Positions 1-8,185 are shown, numbered from the stretch's first letter. The stretch is 37,111 nt of DNA from an uncultured Eubacteriales bacterium (GCA_900546385.1 URCT01000010.1:1-37111), one strand, 5' to 3'. Notes: a model not told the origin generated them from the sequence alone. Numbers and translations are program-made.

Positions 1-49
1 CAAGAATGGATTTTTTGTGCTTGACGATAAAAGAAGCGATTTTTTTCAT
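1..49 (-). CDS. spoIIIAH: SpoIIIAH, N-terminal stub cut by window edge
   Basis: Only the first 16 codons are present (MKKIASFIVKHKKSIL). The start ATG overlaps the spoIIIAG stop in an ATGA arrangement, with GAAGG upstream as ribosome site. SpoIIIAH is the mother-cell membrane protein that pairs with forespore SpoIIQ across the intermembrane space to form the engulfment channel. The basic start running into a hydrophobic stretch fits its N-terminal membrane anchor. The assignment rests mainly on gene order, because SpoIIIAH normally closes the spoIIIA operon; the visible residues alone are not diagnostic. Confidence 0.75.
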   Translation of the reverse strand, partial: MKKIASFIVKHKKSIL

Positions 50-573
50 GATACCTTCTGACCTCCGGTTACATAAATTTTCGTTTGAGAAATGCCGAGC
101 GAAACACTGACAGCCTGGGATATCTCCGCTTTCAACGCCGGATTCGATGCACCGCTGCAAACAATCCAAACGCCGCAGATTTTGGGACACAGCTCCTTGA
201 CCACCACCGGTGTTTCGCCCTTTTCCCGGTCGGTCGCATAGGCAAGCCGTTTTTCGGTTGTTTTGGCTTTTTTGGTTTCATCACCGCTTTCGTCTAAGGT
301 TGCATTGCTTGCATAGACCGTTTCATAGGAGGTTTCCGCCGTGATAAAAATCTGCGCTTTTCCGGCACCGTCCACGGCTTCCACGGTTTGCTTCAAACGG
401 CTTTCCAAGCCGGAAAGATAGCTTTCGAGCGAGGCGGGATCCGTCTTTTTTTCGGAAGTGACTTTCCCGAACAATCCGGCAAAGGCGATGAGAAACAAAC
501 CGATACATACGGCGGCGGATAAGAAAAATTTCTTTTGTTTGTCCGAAACGGACGAAAAGTGTGCCTTGTTCAT
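46..573 (-). CDS. spoIIIAG: Stage III sporulation protein AG
   Basis: This 175-residue protein has a basic N-terminus, one membrane segment at about residues 17-36, and an extracytoplasmic domain. The length and layout match SpoIIIAG, which oligomerises into a large ring in the SpoIIIA-SpoIIQ feeding-tube complex between mother cell and forespore. The sequence from about residue 50 (LESYLSGLESRLKQTVEAV) and the ending around GISQTKIYVTGG fit the ring-building-motif fold of the family. A strong ribosome site (GGAAGGA) precedes the ATG. It lies 45 nt after spoIIIAF and overlaps spoIIIAH by 4 nt, so the two are probably translationally coupled. Confidence 0.9.
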   Translation of the reverse strand: MNKAHFSSVSDKQKKFFLSAAVCIGLFLIAFAGLFGKVTSEKKTDPASLESYLSGLESRLKQTVEAVDGAGKAQIFITAETSYETVYASNATLDESGDETKKAKTTEKRLAYATDREKGETPVVVKELCPKICGVWIVCSGASNPALKAEISQAVSVSLGISQTKIYVTGGQKVS

Positions 574-618
574 GCTGTTCCTTCCTTTTTTGCATCTTTT
601 TTGAAAAGAGCCTGTTTG

Positions 619-1128
619 TTATGTGCCGTACACAAGATGTTCGGCATAATCCTTTGCACTGTCACGGATTTCCGGCGCGCATTGTTTGCCGAACGACAGC
701 GAAACACCGGCAGCGGATACCAGAATTTCTTCGTTTTGCTTGCTTACAGTCAAGTCTATGCACACGCTTTCGGGTTTTATGCCGTATTTTTCGAAGATGG
801 CATCGGAAATGCGTTCTTCGAGAACCGTTTGAGTTCGTTCGATGACAGCCGAAAGCCCGTCTGCATTGTCCGGAACACCGTCGGCAGGTGCGGTCTCAGC
901 GGCACTCGAAACGCTGTCAAACGCGAAAGATATGTCCGCTTCAAACGTGCCGGAATCGCCGAAAAGCGAAAAAAACGTCACGCAGACACATAACGCGCAG
1001 ACCGTTTTTAAGGCCGCGTGAAGGCCTTTGGAGGAGGATGTGTGTGCATTTTCGGCCAAAATCTCGCATAAAAAGCTTGCGGCACAAATTAAAAACAGCT
1101 GTCGGAAAATTACGTCCGGCGATGGCAT
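619..1128 (-). CDS. spoIIIAF: Stage III sporulation protein AF
   Basis: This 169-residue protein has two N-terminal membrane segments (about residues 7-25 and 37-57) and a soluble C-terminal domain, as in SpoIIIAF, a membrane part of the SpoIIIA secretion-like complex with a ring-building-motif domain. The frame stays open ten codons further upstream to a GTG at 1158, but that codon has no ribosome site. The ATG at 1128 has AAAGGA about 10 nt upstream, so I chose it. The gene follows spoIIIAE by 36 nt on the same strand. Confidence 0.85.
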   Translation of the reverse strand: MPSPDVIFRQLFLICAASFLCEILAENAHTSSSKGLHAALKTVCALCVCVTFFSLFGDSGTFEADISFAFDSVSSAAETAPADGVPDNADGLSAVIERTQTVLEERISDAIFEKYGIKPESVCIDLTVSKQNEEILVSAAGVSLSFGKQCAPEIRDSAKDYAEHLVYGT

Positions 1129-1164
1129 GGACGGCACGTCCTTTCTTTCAAAAATCACGCAGAG

Positions 1165-2275
1165 TTAAAGCGTAAGAGCCGTTTCGGTACACGACGCAAA
1201 CAAAATCATGCCGTTTGCCGCCGCAAAGACGCAGATGGCAATGAGAATGTTCAACGCGCCGCCGACACTTTCCAAAAACGACGTGAATGGCCGCGTTCCC
1301 ATGAGTTTGGAGCAAAACAACGCCAACAAAACGGCAAATTTGAACGCAAGCACCGTGCATAACGTCGGTATGACCAAATACAAAAGATACGCAATCCCGA
1401 GTGCGCCGAAAGCGGTCTTTAACACGCTTGCCGCGCCGAGCACCGTCCGAAAGCATTCGCTGAGCATATTTCCGGCAATCGGAATGAGCCGCGCCGCCGT
1501 AAAGCGGATGCCGCGCACCGCCGCATTGTCGGCACCGGCCGCCGTGCGGATGCACACGGCTTGGATGCCGCCGAACACCGCAAACAGCACGCCGAGTCCC
1601 CACGTGCAGAAATTCCGGATAAAGCCGATGAAGCCCGAAAGGTCAAGCGTTTTGGACAATGCCGATAAAAAGCCAAAGGCAAGCACCGTTTTCACACACG
1701 GAAATACGATCCGCGCGGCCAAAATTTGCAGAATGCCGAGCGTAAATGCCGAGGCGGAGGCTGCCGCCGCACCGCTTCCCACATTGCCGGAGGACGCCAT
1801 GAGGAAGCTTGCCGCGGCGTTTGAAGCGGTCATGAAGGCCGCATATTCCTCCAAAAAGCCGCTCACAGCCGTAAGCACCGGCACGGCGGCGTTGACCACA
1901 ATCGTACAAACGCCGAGCAAACACGCAAATTCCGCAAGCCGCGAACCGCTTCCGAGATTTTCGGAATAGATCCCGATCACGCTCGAAAGTAAGATCACGG
2001 CGACTAACAGCGGAAAAACCGCAAAGCTTTCCCGGAGTGCCTTTGCAAAAGCGTCGAATCCGAAGTGCCACAGCGTTTCGGGCGAAAGAGCCATGGCGGC
2101 ACGCTGTCCGGACTCGACAGCCTTGTCAAAGGAAAGATCGCCGTCATCGGTGAGGGCATTCATTTCGGCAAAAATGACATCTGTTTGCGAAGCGGATTCT
2201 GCGGAAAGTGCCTTGACGGTGCAGGCTTGCGGAAAGAGGAGAAAAAAGAAATCGCTTTGCGGACAAGGGTTGCAT
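1165..2275 (-). CDS. spoIIIAE: Stage III sporulation protein AE, probable frameshift in signal peptide
   Basis: SpoIIIAE is the multipass membrane protein of the SpoIIIA channel complex. After an N-terminal extracytoplasmic part (LSAESASQTDVIFAEMN), the reading frame shows a long series of hydrophobic segments and glycine/alanine-rich loops. The start is odd. The main frame is open back to a TTG at 2343, but that codon has no ribosome site and gives a non-signal-like leader overlapping spoIIID's neighbour spoIIIAD. An ATG at 2275 with AAAGGA 10 nt upstream would give MQPLSAKRFLF, a good signal-peptide start, but it is one base out of frame. Removing one base from the six-A run at 2242-2247 (T6 on the coding strand) joins it to the SpoIIIAE frame. 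I therefore give the likely intended extent, whose length is one base more than a multiple of three. This is either a sequence error or a real slippage site. Confidence 0.85.
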
Positions 2276-2326
2276 GAAAGAATCGTCCTTTCTTTGAAGC
2301 TCCTTTTTTTGACGTGTCGGTAAAGC

Positions 2327-2710
2327 TTACTGCAATAAGGCAAGCACCTGCTCGAAGACCTTTTTTAATAACGGCAGGCACAACGCCAAAATCACGCTTT
2401 TGCCGCACAGCTCCGTTTTTCCGGCAAGAGCCGTTTCGCCGCAATCGCGGCAGAGATCGGCGGCAAGCGTTGTGATAAAGGCGATGCCGCAGGCTTTGAA
2501 GATCAGCGTAAACAAGTCGGCGTTATCCGCATTGCCGCAATAGGCGCGCAAAACGTCCACGGTCGGTTTTAGAATGCCGATGGCGCACACCGTAAAGCCG
2601 AGGCAGAGAAACAGCGAAACAAAGGCGGCATATTCGTCCTTCAAGCGGCGTAAAACCACCGTTAACACAAGTCCCAGCACGGCGAAGCCGAAAATTTTGT
2701 ATAAACTCAT
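2327..2710 (-). CDS. spoIIIAD: Stage III sporulation protein AD
   Basis: This 127-residue protein is made of four or so hydrophobic helices, with the SpoIIIAD-typical cores RRLKDEYAAFVSLFLCLGFT and KSVILALCLPLLKKVFEQVL. SpoIIIAD is a small integral membrane subunit of the SpoIIIA complex in the mother-cell membrane facing the forespore. Its length matches the family. The ATG lies two bases after the spoIIIAC stop, so translation is probably coupled. The gene is in the middle of an unbroken spoIIIA operon. Confidence 0.92.
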   Translation of the reverse strand: MSLYKIFGFAVLGLVLTVVLRRLKDEYAAFVSLFLCLGFTVCAIGILKPTVDVLRAYCGNADNADLFTLIFKACGIAFITTLAADLCRDCGETALAGKTELCGKSVILALCLPLLKKVFEQVLALLQ

Positions 2711-2712
2711 CG

Positions 2713-2907
2713 CTATAACCCGAAAATGTTCCGTACCGACGTGAATAACCGATCGATCTCACCGACAAGCATAAGCAGAACGATGATGATCCCGGCAATC
2801 GTGACGAAAACCGCTTGTTCATCTCTGCCGGATTTTGAGAGTATGTTTCCGGCGACCGATACAAGGATCCCGACTCCGGCGATGCGTAAAATGAGTGTAA
2901 CATCCAT
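2713..2907 (-). CDS. spoIIIAC: Stage III sporulation protein AC
   Basis: This 64-residue protein has two membrane helices (about residues 3-22 and 34-52) separated by SKSGRDEQAVFV, a pattern typical of SpoIIIAC, which is usually 65-70 residues. The open frame extends upstream to 3018, but the ATG at 2907 has a clean GGAG site and gives the usual MDVTLI-type start, so the upstream extension is excluded. It is a membrane subunit of the mother cell-forespore channel and is related in fold to SpoIIIAD. Confidence 0.92.
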   Translation of the reverse strand: MDVTLILRIAGVGILVSVAGNILSKSGRDEQAVFVTIAGIIIVLLMLVGEIDRLFTSVRNIFGL

Positions 2908-2932
2908 GATTTTTTCTCCTTCGTTTGCACAT

Positions 2933-3421
2933 TTACAGCAGAATGAGTGCGGCAAGAAGACCGCACAAAACGCCGAGCTTGCGGTATAGGACGCATTTGG
3001 CATCGTCTTTGGCAGCATATTTTTTCTCTAAGGCGGATAAATCGGCAATCGTGCGCGTAAGCACTTCGCATTCGGTCTTGCGAAAGCCGCTTTTGCCGAG
3101 ATTTTCGGCAAGCGCGGTATAGATTTTGATGTATTCCTCCGGAAGAAAGGCGCGAACCTCTTCAAACGCCCTTGCAAAGGCGTCGGGAACGCCGCTTTTG
3201 AGAACACGGCAAAAGCCGTGCTTTTCCGTTATTTTCCCGTTAAAGCCGGCATAAATGTCCGTAAGCGGAAGACCGCCGTTTTCAATGCCGTTTTTGATGC
3301 GTACCAGTAATTCAAGCAGCTCGGCACGCAGCGCGGCATTTTGCCGCCGCACGGCGGATAAGTGTGCGCCATACAGCGAGATAGCGCCCGATACAAGCAA
3401 AATGCCGATGTACTTTAACAT
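2933..3421 (-). CDS. spoIIIAB: Stage III sporulation protein AB
   Basis: This 162-residue protein has hydrophobic segments at both ends (MLKYIGILLVSGAISLYGAH and the C-terminal GVLCGLLAALILL) and a helical middle, as expected for SpoIIIAB, a distant relative of type II secretion F-type (GspF) membrane proteins. Its start overlaps the end of spoIIIAA by 7 nt and has only a weak ribosome site, which suggests translational coupling. The typical FRKTECEVL-type helix is present near residue 118. It would act with the SpoIIIAA ATPase as the inner-membrane platform of the channel. Confidence 0.9.
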   Translation of the reverse strand: MLKYIGILLVSGAISLYGAHLSAVRRQNAALRAELLELLVRIKNGIENGGLPLTDIYAGFNGKITEKHGFCRVLKSGVPDAFARAFEEVRAFLPEEYIKIYTALAENLGKSGFRKTECEVLTRTIADLSALEKKYAAKDDAKCVLYRKLGVLCGLLAALILL

Positions 3422-4374
3422 GGTATCCGATTGACGCTGCCGTCCGCATAGTCGTACAGCGTCTGCGAAACGGTGCCGCCGCGGCGTTCCAAAACGGCTA
3501 TCGTGCGAAAAACACCTTCATCGCACAGCTTTTTCACGGCCGGGTGCTTAAAGACCTCCGAAACATCCGCGCCGTGGAGCGAAGCCAAAAAGACGATGCC
3601 GCCGAAATGCGCGTCGGAAATAACGGCGGCTTCCTTGTCCGAGCCGATTTCGTCGCATATCAGAATTTCCGGCGAAAGCACACGTGCGGCACATTCCAAG
3701 CCTCTTGCTTTGGAAACGCCCGAAAGCACATCGACCGCACACCCGGAAAAGTATTCCGGAAGATAGATTTCGTCGCGTTCGTCTAAAATGCAAACCCGGT
3801 AAAACCGCCCGTTCCCGACGCTTTTGGTGCGGATGTCGCGCGAAAGACCGATGGCAAGATCGCGCAACAGCGTGGTTTTTCCCACGCCGGGCGGCGAAAT
3901 GACCAAAAGGCCGCCGTTTTCGAAGCCGTGTGTGGCAAAATACGACACGAGCGGCGCGGCACAGCCGGGAACGTGATGCGGCAGCCGGAGGTTAACGCCG
4001 GTAATCTGCGTAAATCCGGTCATTTCGCCGTTTTGGCTTGCCGCTTTTCCGAACAAGCCTGCCCGGATGCCGTAACGCGTGATGTAGCCGCGGCGCACGC
4101 TGTCTTCAAACGCATAAACCGAACCGCCGCAAAAGCGGTATAAAAACTCTTCAAGCTCGCTGTCGGTGATCCGCACACAGCGTGCCGGCTCCATACAGAT
4201 GCCGGTGTCGCACAGATAGCGGTTTTCACCGTCGATGAAAACGGTGGTGATATTGCCGGCACGAAGCCGCAGTTCGGAAAGCTTTTCCGTGACCGTCTGC
4301 GGCAGCCTGGTCAAAGCGGAACGCACACTGCCCGGCAAAAAGGGAAGAATACGGTATAAACTGCTGTCATTCAT
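3415..4374 (-). CDS. spoIIIAA: Stage III sporulation protein AA, secretion-type ATPase
   Basis: This 319-residue cytoplasmic ATPase is the first gene of the spoIIIA operon. It carries a Walker A motif, SPPGVGKTTLLRD, at about residues 158-170, and a hydrophobic-acidic segment (ILICDEIG) that serves as Walker B. SpoIIIAA resembles secretion and pilus ATPases and is thought to energise the mother-cell to forespore channel. The frame can be read from a TTG at 4398, but that codon lies within the ribosome site of the better ATG at 4374 (AAGGAG, 9 nt away). It starts 47 nt after the upstream SpoIID-like gene on the same strand, so the two may share a transcript. Confidence 0.93.
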   Translation of the reverse strand: MNDSSLYRILPFLPGSVRSALTRLPQTVTEKLSELRLRAGNITTVFIDGENRYLCDTGICMEPARCVRITDSELEEFLYRFCGGSVYAFEDSVRRGYITRYGIRAGLFGKAASQNGEMTGFTQITGVNLRLPHHVPGCAAPLVSYFATHGFENGGLLVISPPGVGKTTLLRDLAIGLSRDIRTKSVGNGRFYRVCILDERDEIYLPEYFSGCAVDVLSGVSKARGLECAARVLSPEILICDEIGSDKEAAVISDAHFGGIVFLASLHGADVSEVFKHPAVKKLCDEGVFRTIAVLERRGGTVSQTLYDYADGSVNRIPC

Positions 4375-4421
4375 GGTCAAAAACTCCTTGTCTTTCAAAT
4401 TCTTTTGGATCGGTTGTTCCG

Positions 4422-6251
4422 TTATGTTCTTTCCAAAAAATTGTATACGGCGACGATCTGCTCCCAGGTGCGGATATCGATGACGCCTGTCACGGGAAGA
4501 TAGAACCGCTGTTGAAAGGCACGCACGGCTTCTTCGGTGGCGGAGCCGTATATGCCGTCCGGGGTGGGTGCCGGAATTTCGGGATAGGAGGCGGAGATGC
4601 GCGTTAAATACTCTTGCATGAGCCGCACATCTTCACCGCGCGAACCGCGCCGCAAGGCGTTTCCCGGAAAGCTTTGTGCGCCAAGCTCCGGCGTGACGAC
4701 CGTCAGAATGTTTTCATAAACCTCGTACAGCTTTTCCCAGACGGCGGCATCCGTTTCGCCTGTTTCGGCAAGGCCGAACTGCGCCTGAAAGCGCAAAAGC
4801 GATTGCTCGGTGCCGTTCCCGAATATGCCGTCGAGAGCCGGTGAGGGAATGCCTTCGTAAAATAAACCGATGTAGCTGAGAAGAAACTGCAAACGCGCCA
4901 CATCTCTGCCGGTATCGCCGCGCTTTAACACGACCGTCGGCGGTGTTTCGGGAAGCGTGCCGGTTTCTCCTGCACCGTTTAATTCCGCAAGCTTCAGAAT
5001 CGATGCATAGACATACGAGATTTTGTACCACGTCGCTTTTCCGACAATGCCGTCCACCGTTAAGCCGAAAATTTCTTGGAAAACGCGGACGGCCGAATCC
5101 ATGGCTGAATCAAAGACCCGATAAATCGGATTGATGCGCGGAATGAGCGGATAGTTTTCGGCAATACGGTATAATTGCCGGCGGATATATTCCACCTCCG
5201 CCCCCTGTGAGCCGAATGAAAGGGGAGAACCCGGATAGGAACGCTCAAAATTCGAAACAACATCGGTAGAGGCAAGCTCAATATCGTCGCCATAGTAGTA
5301 GCGTAAAATGTTTAATGCGGAATAGCCCTGTGCACCAAGGCTTTCCGAACCCCATTGCGACATTCCGGCACAGCTTGCACGGCGGCCGTCACAATAAGAG
5401 GTGAAGAACGGACTTAACGTTTCACTGTGGCGGATATAGACGTTGAAAAGCTCATCCACAAGCCTGTTTATGTTATCGAAAATGTTGCGGCCCGGTACAA
5501 AGGATTGGTCAAATTGGGTGGAGTTGGTGATGTCGAAATCATAGCCCTGGCTGGGATACCATTCCGTGTAGATGCGGTTGAGCGTTAAGGAAATGATCGC
5601 TAAAATGTTTGCGCGAAGCGCCTCCTCCGACCACGTCGGGTAAATTTCGGAGGACGCGACGTTTTTGATGTAGTCCGGAAAGGAAACATAAACATTTTCG
5701 GCGTTTGCGGAGGGGACGCCCAAATGCACGACCACGGTTTCGGGAATGACGACCTGCCTTGCGATAAACGGCTCGGCTATGGCATCGCCGGGACCGCGCT
5801 GTGCGCGCTCGGTGTCGCTTAGCAGTTCATTCGGCGGTATTTCGTAGACGATGATACCGCCGGTCGTTCCCTCATAGCCTTTGGAAAGCGGAGTTAACAA
5901 AAGAGGGAGCGTGCTGGTCTTTCCGGCAAATACCGGCACGTGAAGCACGCGCACCGGGAAATAGCCGGCAACATTTGCATAGACATCCACTGCCGAATAG
6001 GGGATATCCGGATTGTATTCGTTTAGGGAAATGGCAGGATCCGGGGCTTCCACCGAGACGGATTGTGTTGCGCCGGACGAATCGGTAAGCAGCCGATAGG
6101 TATAGCGTTCGGAATCAACCGGGAAATCCGAGAGAAAGCGGTTGTCAGAAGTCTGCGTGATGCCGGTGGTTTTGATATAGATATTCCGGTCGGCAAGCGG
6201 CAAAGCACCGTCAGCCAATTGCAGGGTCGCGCGAACATAGCCTTGATACAA
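4422..6251 (-). CDS. SpoIID-like domain protein with three peptidoglycan-binding domains
   Basis: This 609-residue protein has no signal peptide. The N-terminal third is beta-rich. A SpoIID/LytB-like segment follows (YIKNVASSEIYPTWSEEAL at about 190, then GMSQWGSESLGAQGYSALN at about 295, ending in the typical LRYYYG). Three PG_binding_1 repeats come next (about 342-415, 440-510 and 530-605), each ending with a pattern like DGIFGNGTEQSLLRFQ. Similar proteins in clostridia are often named spore cortex-lytic or peptidoglycan-binding proteins. A role in spore-wall remodelling is inferred from domains and position just upstream of spoIIIAA. I chose the TTG at 6251 because GAGGTG lies 7 nt before it. 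The longer open frame (to 6449) has no such site and would run into spoIIGA. Confidence 0.8.
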   Translation of the reverse strand: MYQGYVRATLQLADGALPLADRNIYIKTTGITQTSDNRFLSDFPVDSERYTYRLLTDSSGATQSVSVEAPDPAISLNEYNPDIPYSAVDVYANVAGYFPVRVLHVPVFAGKTSTLPLLLTPLSKGYEGTTGGIIVYEIPPNELLSDTERAQRGPGDAIAEPFIARQVVIPETVVVHLGVPSANAENVYVSFPDYIKNVASSEIYPTWSEEALRANILAIISLTLNRIYTEWYPSQGYDFDITNSTQFDQSFVPGRNIFDNINRLVDELFNVYIRHSETLSPFFTSYCDGRRASCAGMSQWGSESLGAQGYSALNILRYYYGDDIELASTDVVSNFERSYPGSPLSFGSQGAEVEYIRRQLYRIAENYPLIPRINPIYRVFDSAMDSAVRVFQEIFGLTVDGIVGKATWYKISYVYASILKLAELNGAGETGTLPETPPTVVLKRGDTGRDVARLQFLLSYIGLFYEGIPSPALDGIFGNGTEQSLLRFQAQFGLAETGETDAAVWEKLYEVYENILTVVTPELGAQSFPGNALRRGSRGEDVRLMQEYLTRISASYPEIPAPTPDGIYGSATEEAVRAFQQRFYLPVTGVIDIRTWEQIVAVYNFLERT

Positions 6252-6282
6252 AGTAAAACACCTCGTTTCGTTGTCTTGGTTT

Positions 6283-6311
6283 ATCCTATTCGGATACTCG
6301 TCCCGATATGA
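6283..6311 (-). promoter_or_regulatory. Candidate sigma-E promoter for the SpoIID-like gene
   Basis: On the minus strand TCATATC (6311-6305) is followed after 14 nt by AATAGGAT (6290-6283). The first element fits the sigma-E -35 consensus KMATATT at six of seven positions; the second matches the -10 consensus CATACAHT only in part. The site sits about 30 nt upstream of the TTG start. It would make sense for a mother-cell gene, but the -10 match is weak. Confidence 0.35.
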
Positions 6312-6340
6312 CAGCGTTTTTATAAGGCGAGTGCGAAAAT

Positions 6341-6373
6341 CAGACATTTTTTGCAGACTCTGCGGCATATAAT
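6341..6373 (+). promoter_or_regulatory. Candidate spoIIGA-sigE promoter with long spacer
   Basis: A perfect TATAAT at 6368-6373 is preceded by CAGACA at 6341-6346, a 21-nt spacer. The Bacillus subtilis spoIIG promoter is known for an unusually long spacer bridged by phosphorylated Spo0A, so the spacing is suggestive. I found no convincing Spo0A box (TGTCGAA) close by, so Spo0A control is only inferred. Confidence 0.45.
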
Positions 6374-6414
6374 AACGTTGTACGGGATTTCCGGTGAAAA
6401 AGGTTGGATGCACA

Positions 6415-7248
6415 ATGATTGTATATGCGGACGTGTTATTTGCGGTCAACTGGGTGATGGATTATTTTGCGCTGTTTGCCGCAGCGCGCGTGTTAGGACT
6501 TGCACAAAAACGCGGGCGGCTTTGCTTGGGTGCGTTTATCGGCGCGGCATATTGCGTGTTAAAGCTGTTTGTGCCGCTTGCCGAACCGCTTGCGGCGATT
6601 GCGGTTTCGCTTGTCATGTGTGCCGCCGCCGTGTGGAACGGAAAAGTGCTTACCTATATAAAGGCCGTGGTGTTATTCTATGCGGCAAGTATGCTCATCG
6701 GCGGTGTGATGACCTTTGTATATGAGCGTGCATATCGCCTGCGGCATCTGCCGCTGTTTCGTGACGGGCTTACGCCGGGAATGTTCTTTGTGTGCGTCGG
6801 CGTTTTGTTCGTTCTGTTATTCTTCTGCGGCCGCCTGCTTTCGCAGAAAACGAATGTGAGTTATGCGACCGTCTGCGTGAGGGTGGATGACAAAAGCGAA
6901 CGTTTTCGGCTGCTTACCGATTCGGGAAATCTGCTACGCGATCCGTACAATGGTCTGCCGGTGATGATTTTGGACGGAAACAGCCTTGACAAGCTGTTCG
7001 GAAAGGATGGCTTCCACCGGCATTTCGATGCGTCGGAAACACTTGCCGTCAAGCGGAAATTCCGCTATATTCCCGTGCAGACGCCCGGTGGAGAGGGCAT
7101 TTTGGCAAGCTTTTTGCCGGATGAGATCCGACTGTGCGAAAAAAACGGCAAAAAGCGGCGTATCGCTGCGCGTATCGCGGTCGATCTGCGGGAAAATCCC
7201 TATGGCGACAACGACGGGATCCTGCCGCTTGCGGCGATGAGTGCCTGA
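6415..7248 (+). CDS. spoIIGA: SpoIIGA, pro-sigma-E processing aspartic peptidase
   Basis: SpoIIGA is the membrane aspartic protease that removes the pro-sequence of sigma-E when triggered from the forespore. The N-terminal half has five hydrophobic segments (the first starts MIVYADVLFAVNWVMDYF, a typical SpoIIGA opening). The C-terminal half carries the catalytic DSG motif (LTDSGNLLRDP, Asp at residue 169) in a retropepsin-like fold. The 277-residue length is slightly short against about 300 in Bacillus. A GTG seven codons upstream (6394) is possible, but the ATG at 6415 gives the conserved family start and has AAAGG about 11 nt before it. It lies 50 nt before sigE, the standard gene pair. 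Confidence 0.93.
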   Translation: MIVYADVLFAVNWVMDYFALFAAARVLGLAQKRGRLCLGAFIGAAYCVLKLFVPLAEPLAAIAVSLVMCAAAVWNGKVLTYIKAVVLFYAASMLIGGVMTFVYERAYRLRHLPLFRDGLTPGMFFVCVGVLFVLLFFCGRLLSQKTNVSYATVCVRVDDKSERFRLLTDSGNLLRDPYNGLPVMILDGNSLDKLFGKDGFHRHFDASETLAVKRKFRYIPVQTPGGEGILASFLPDEIRLCEKNGKKRRIAARIAVDLRENPYGDNDGILPLAAMSA

Positions 7249-7298
7249 CAAAGCCTGTATGAAAAAAACAACCGAAGATTCGGGAAAGGAAGATATGT

Positions 7299-8102
7299 AT
7301 GAAGCTGAAAGCTGTTTGCTGCCGCATGACGATGTTTTTTGAAAAACTGCGTTCCGGAACTGCCTATGAAAAGAATACGGGACGCTTAAAGCTTTTATAC
7401 CGCTTTTTCGGCGAAGATGCCGTGTTTTACATCAACGGCTCGCAGGTGCTTCCGTCGCCGCTCGACGCCGCAAACGAAGCCAAAGCTTTGGCAGAGTTGA
7501 AAAGCGAAGACAGGCTTGCAGCGGAAAAGGCGAAAAATCTGCTTGTCGAACGAAATCTGCGTTTGGTGGTGTATATTGCCAAACGCTTCGAAAACACGGG
7601 CATCGGGATTGAGGATCTGATATCGATCGGCACGCTCGGTCTCATGAAGGCCATCTCCACCTTCAACACGGACAAGAACATCAAGCTTGCCACCTATGCC
7701 TCGCGCTGTATCGAAAACGAGATCCTTATGTATATCCGCAAAACCGCCCGCAGCAAAAACGATGTGTCGCTCGAAGATCCGTTAAGCGTCGATTGGGACG
7801 GAAACGAACTGCTGTTATCGGACATTCTCGGCTCGGAGGACGATGAACTCGGCCGCCGCTTGGAGGATGAGGAGGAAAAGAAGATGATCCATCAGGCGGT
7901 TGCACGCTTAAATCCGCGCGACAGACAGATCATCGAGCTGCGCTTCGGTCTTTCGGAAAACAAAAATGCGTGTGGAAAAAAGAGCGAAATGACCCAAAAA
8001 GAAGTGGCGGATTTGCTCGGCATTTCCCAATCGTATATTTCGCGCCTCGAAAAACGGATTATCGCCGGACTCAAAAAGGATATTGCCGCTTTTTACCGTT
8101 AA
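7299..8102 (+). CDS. sigE: Sporulation sigma factor SigE
   Basis: This is the early mother-cell sigma factor, 267 residues. Sigma region 2 is clear (RNLRLVVYIAKRFENTG, then IGTLGLMKAISTFN), as is region 4.2 (QKEVADLLGISQSYISRLEK). The stretch VDWDGNELLLSDILG is diagnostic for sigma-E. The pro-sequence appears long: FYINGSQVLP, the equivalent of the Bacillus cleavage region, starts at residue 43 rather than about 27. There is also an insertion of about seven residues (NACGKKS) before region 4.2. The start is supported by AAAGGAAG 6 nt before the ATG. The spoIIGA-sigE pair is kept, but sigG, which often follows it, is absent and replaced by the helicase-like giant gene. Confidence 0.95.
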   Translation: MKLKAVCCRMTMFFEKLRSGTAYEKNTGRLKLLYRFFGEDAVFYINGSQVLPSPLDAANEAKALAELKSEDRLAAEKAKNLLVERNLRLVVYIAKRFENTGIGIEDLISIGTLGLMKAISTFNTDKNIKLATYASRCIENEILMYIRKTARSKNDVSLEDPLSVDWDGNELLLSDILGSEDDELGRRLEDEEEKKMIHQAVARLNPRDRQIIELRFGLSENKNACGKKSEMTQKEVADLLGISQSYISRLEKRIIAGLKKDIAAFYR

Positions 8103-8156
8103 GAGGTGAGAACGCGGAAAACCGTATAAATTTTTTGTAAAAATGGCACGTACATC

Positions 8157-8185
8157 TTGCAAATTCTCCCGAAAAGTGGTATCAT
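8157..8185 (+). promoter_or_regulatory. Sigma-A type promoter of the helicase-like giant gene
   Basis: TTGCAA (8157-8162) and TATCAT (8180-8185) are separated by exactly 17 nt and lie about 50 nt upstream of the start codon, which has GAGGAG as ribosome site. I saw no clear terminator between sigE and this promoter, so read-through from sigE is also possible. Confidence 0.65.

Noticed and set aside
6252..6414. Spo0A box in the spoIIGA upstream region
   Set aside because: The best candidate (around TGCGAAA at 6332) matches TGTCGAA at too few positions.
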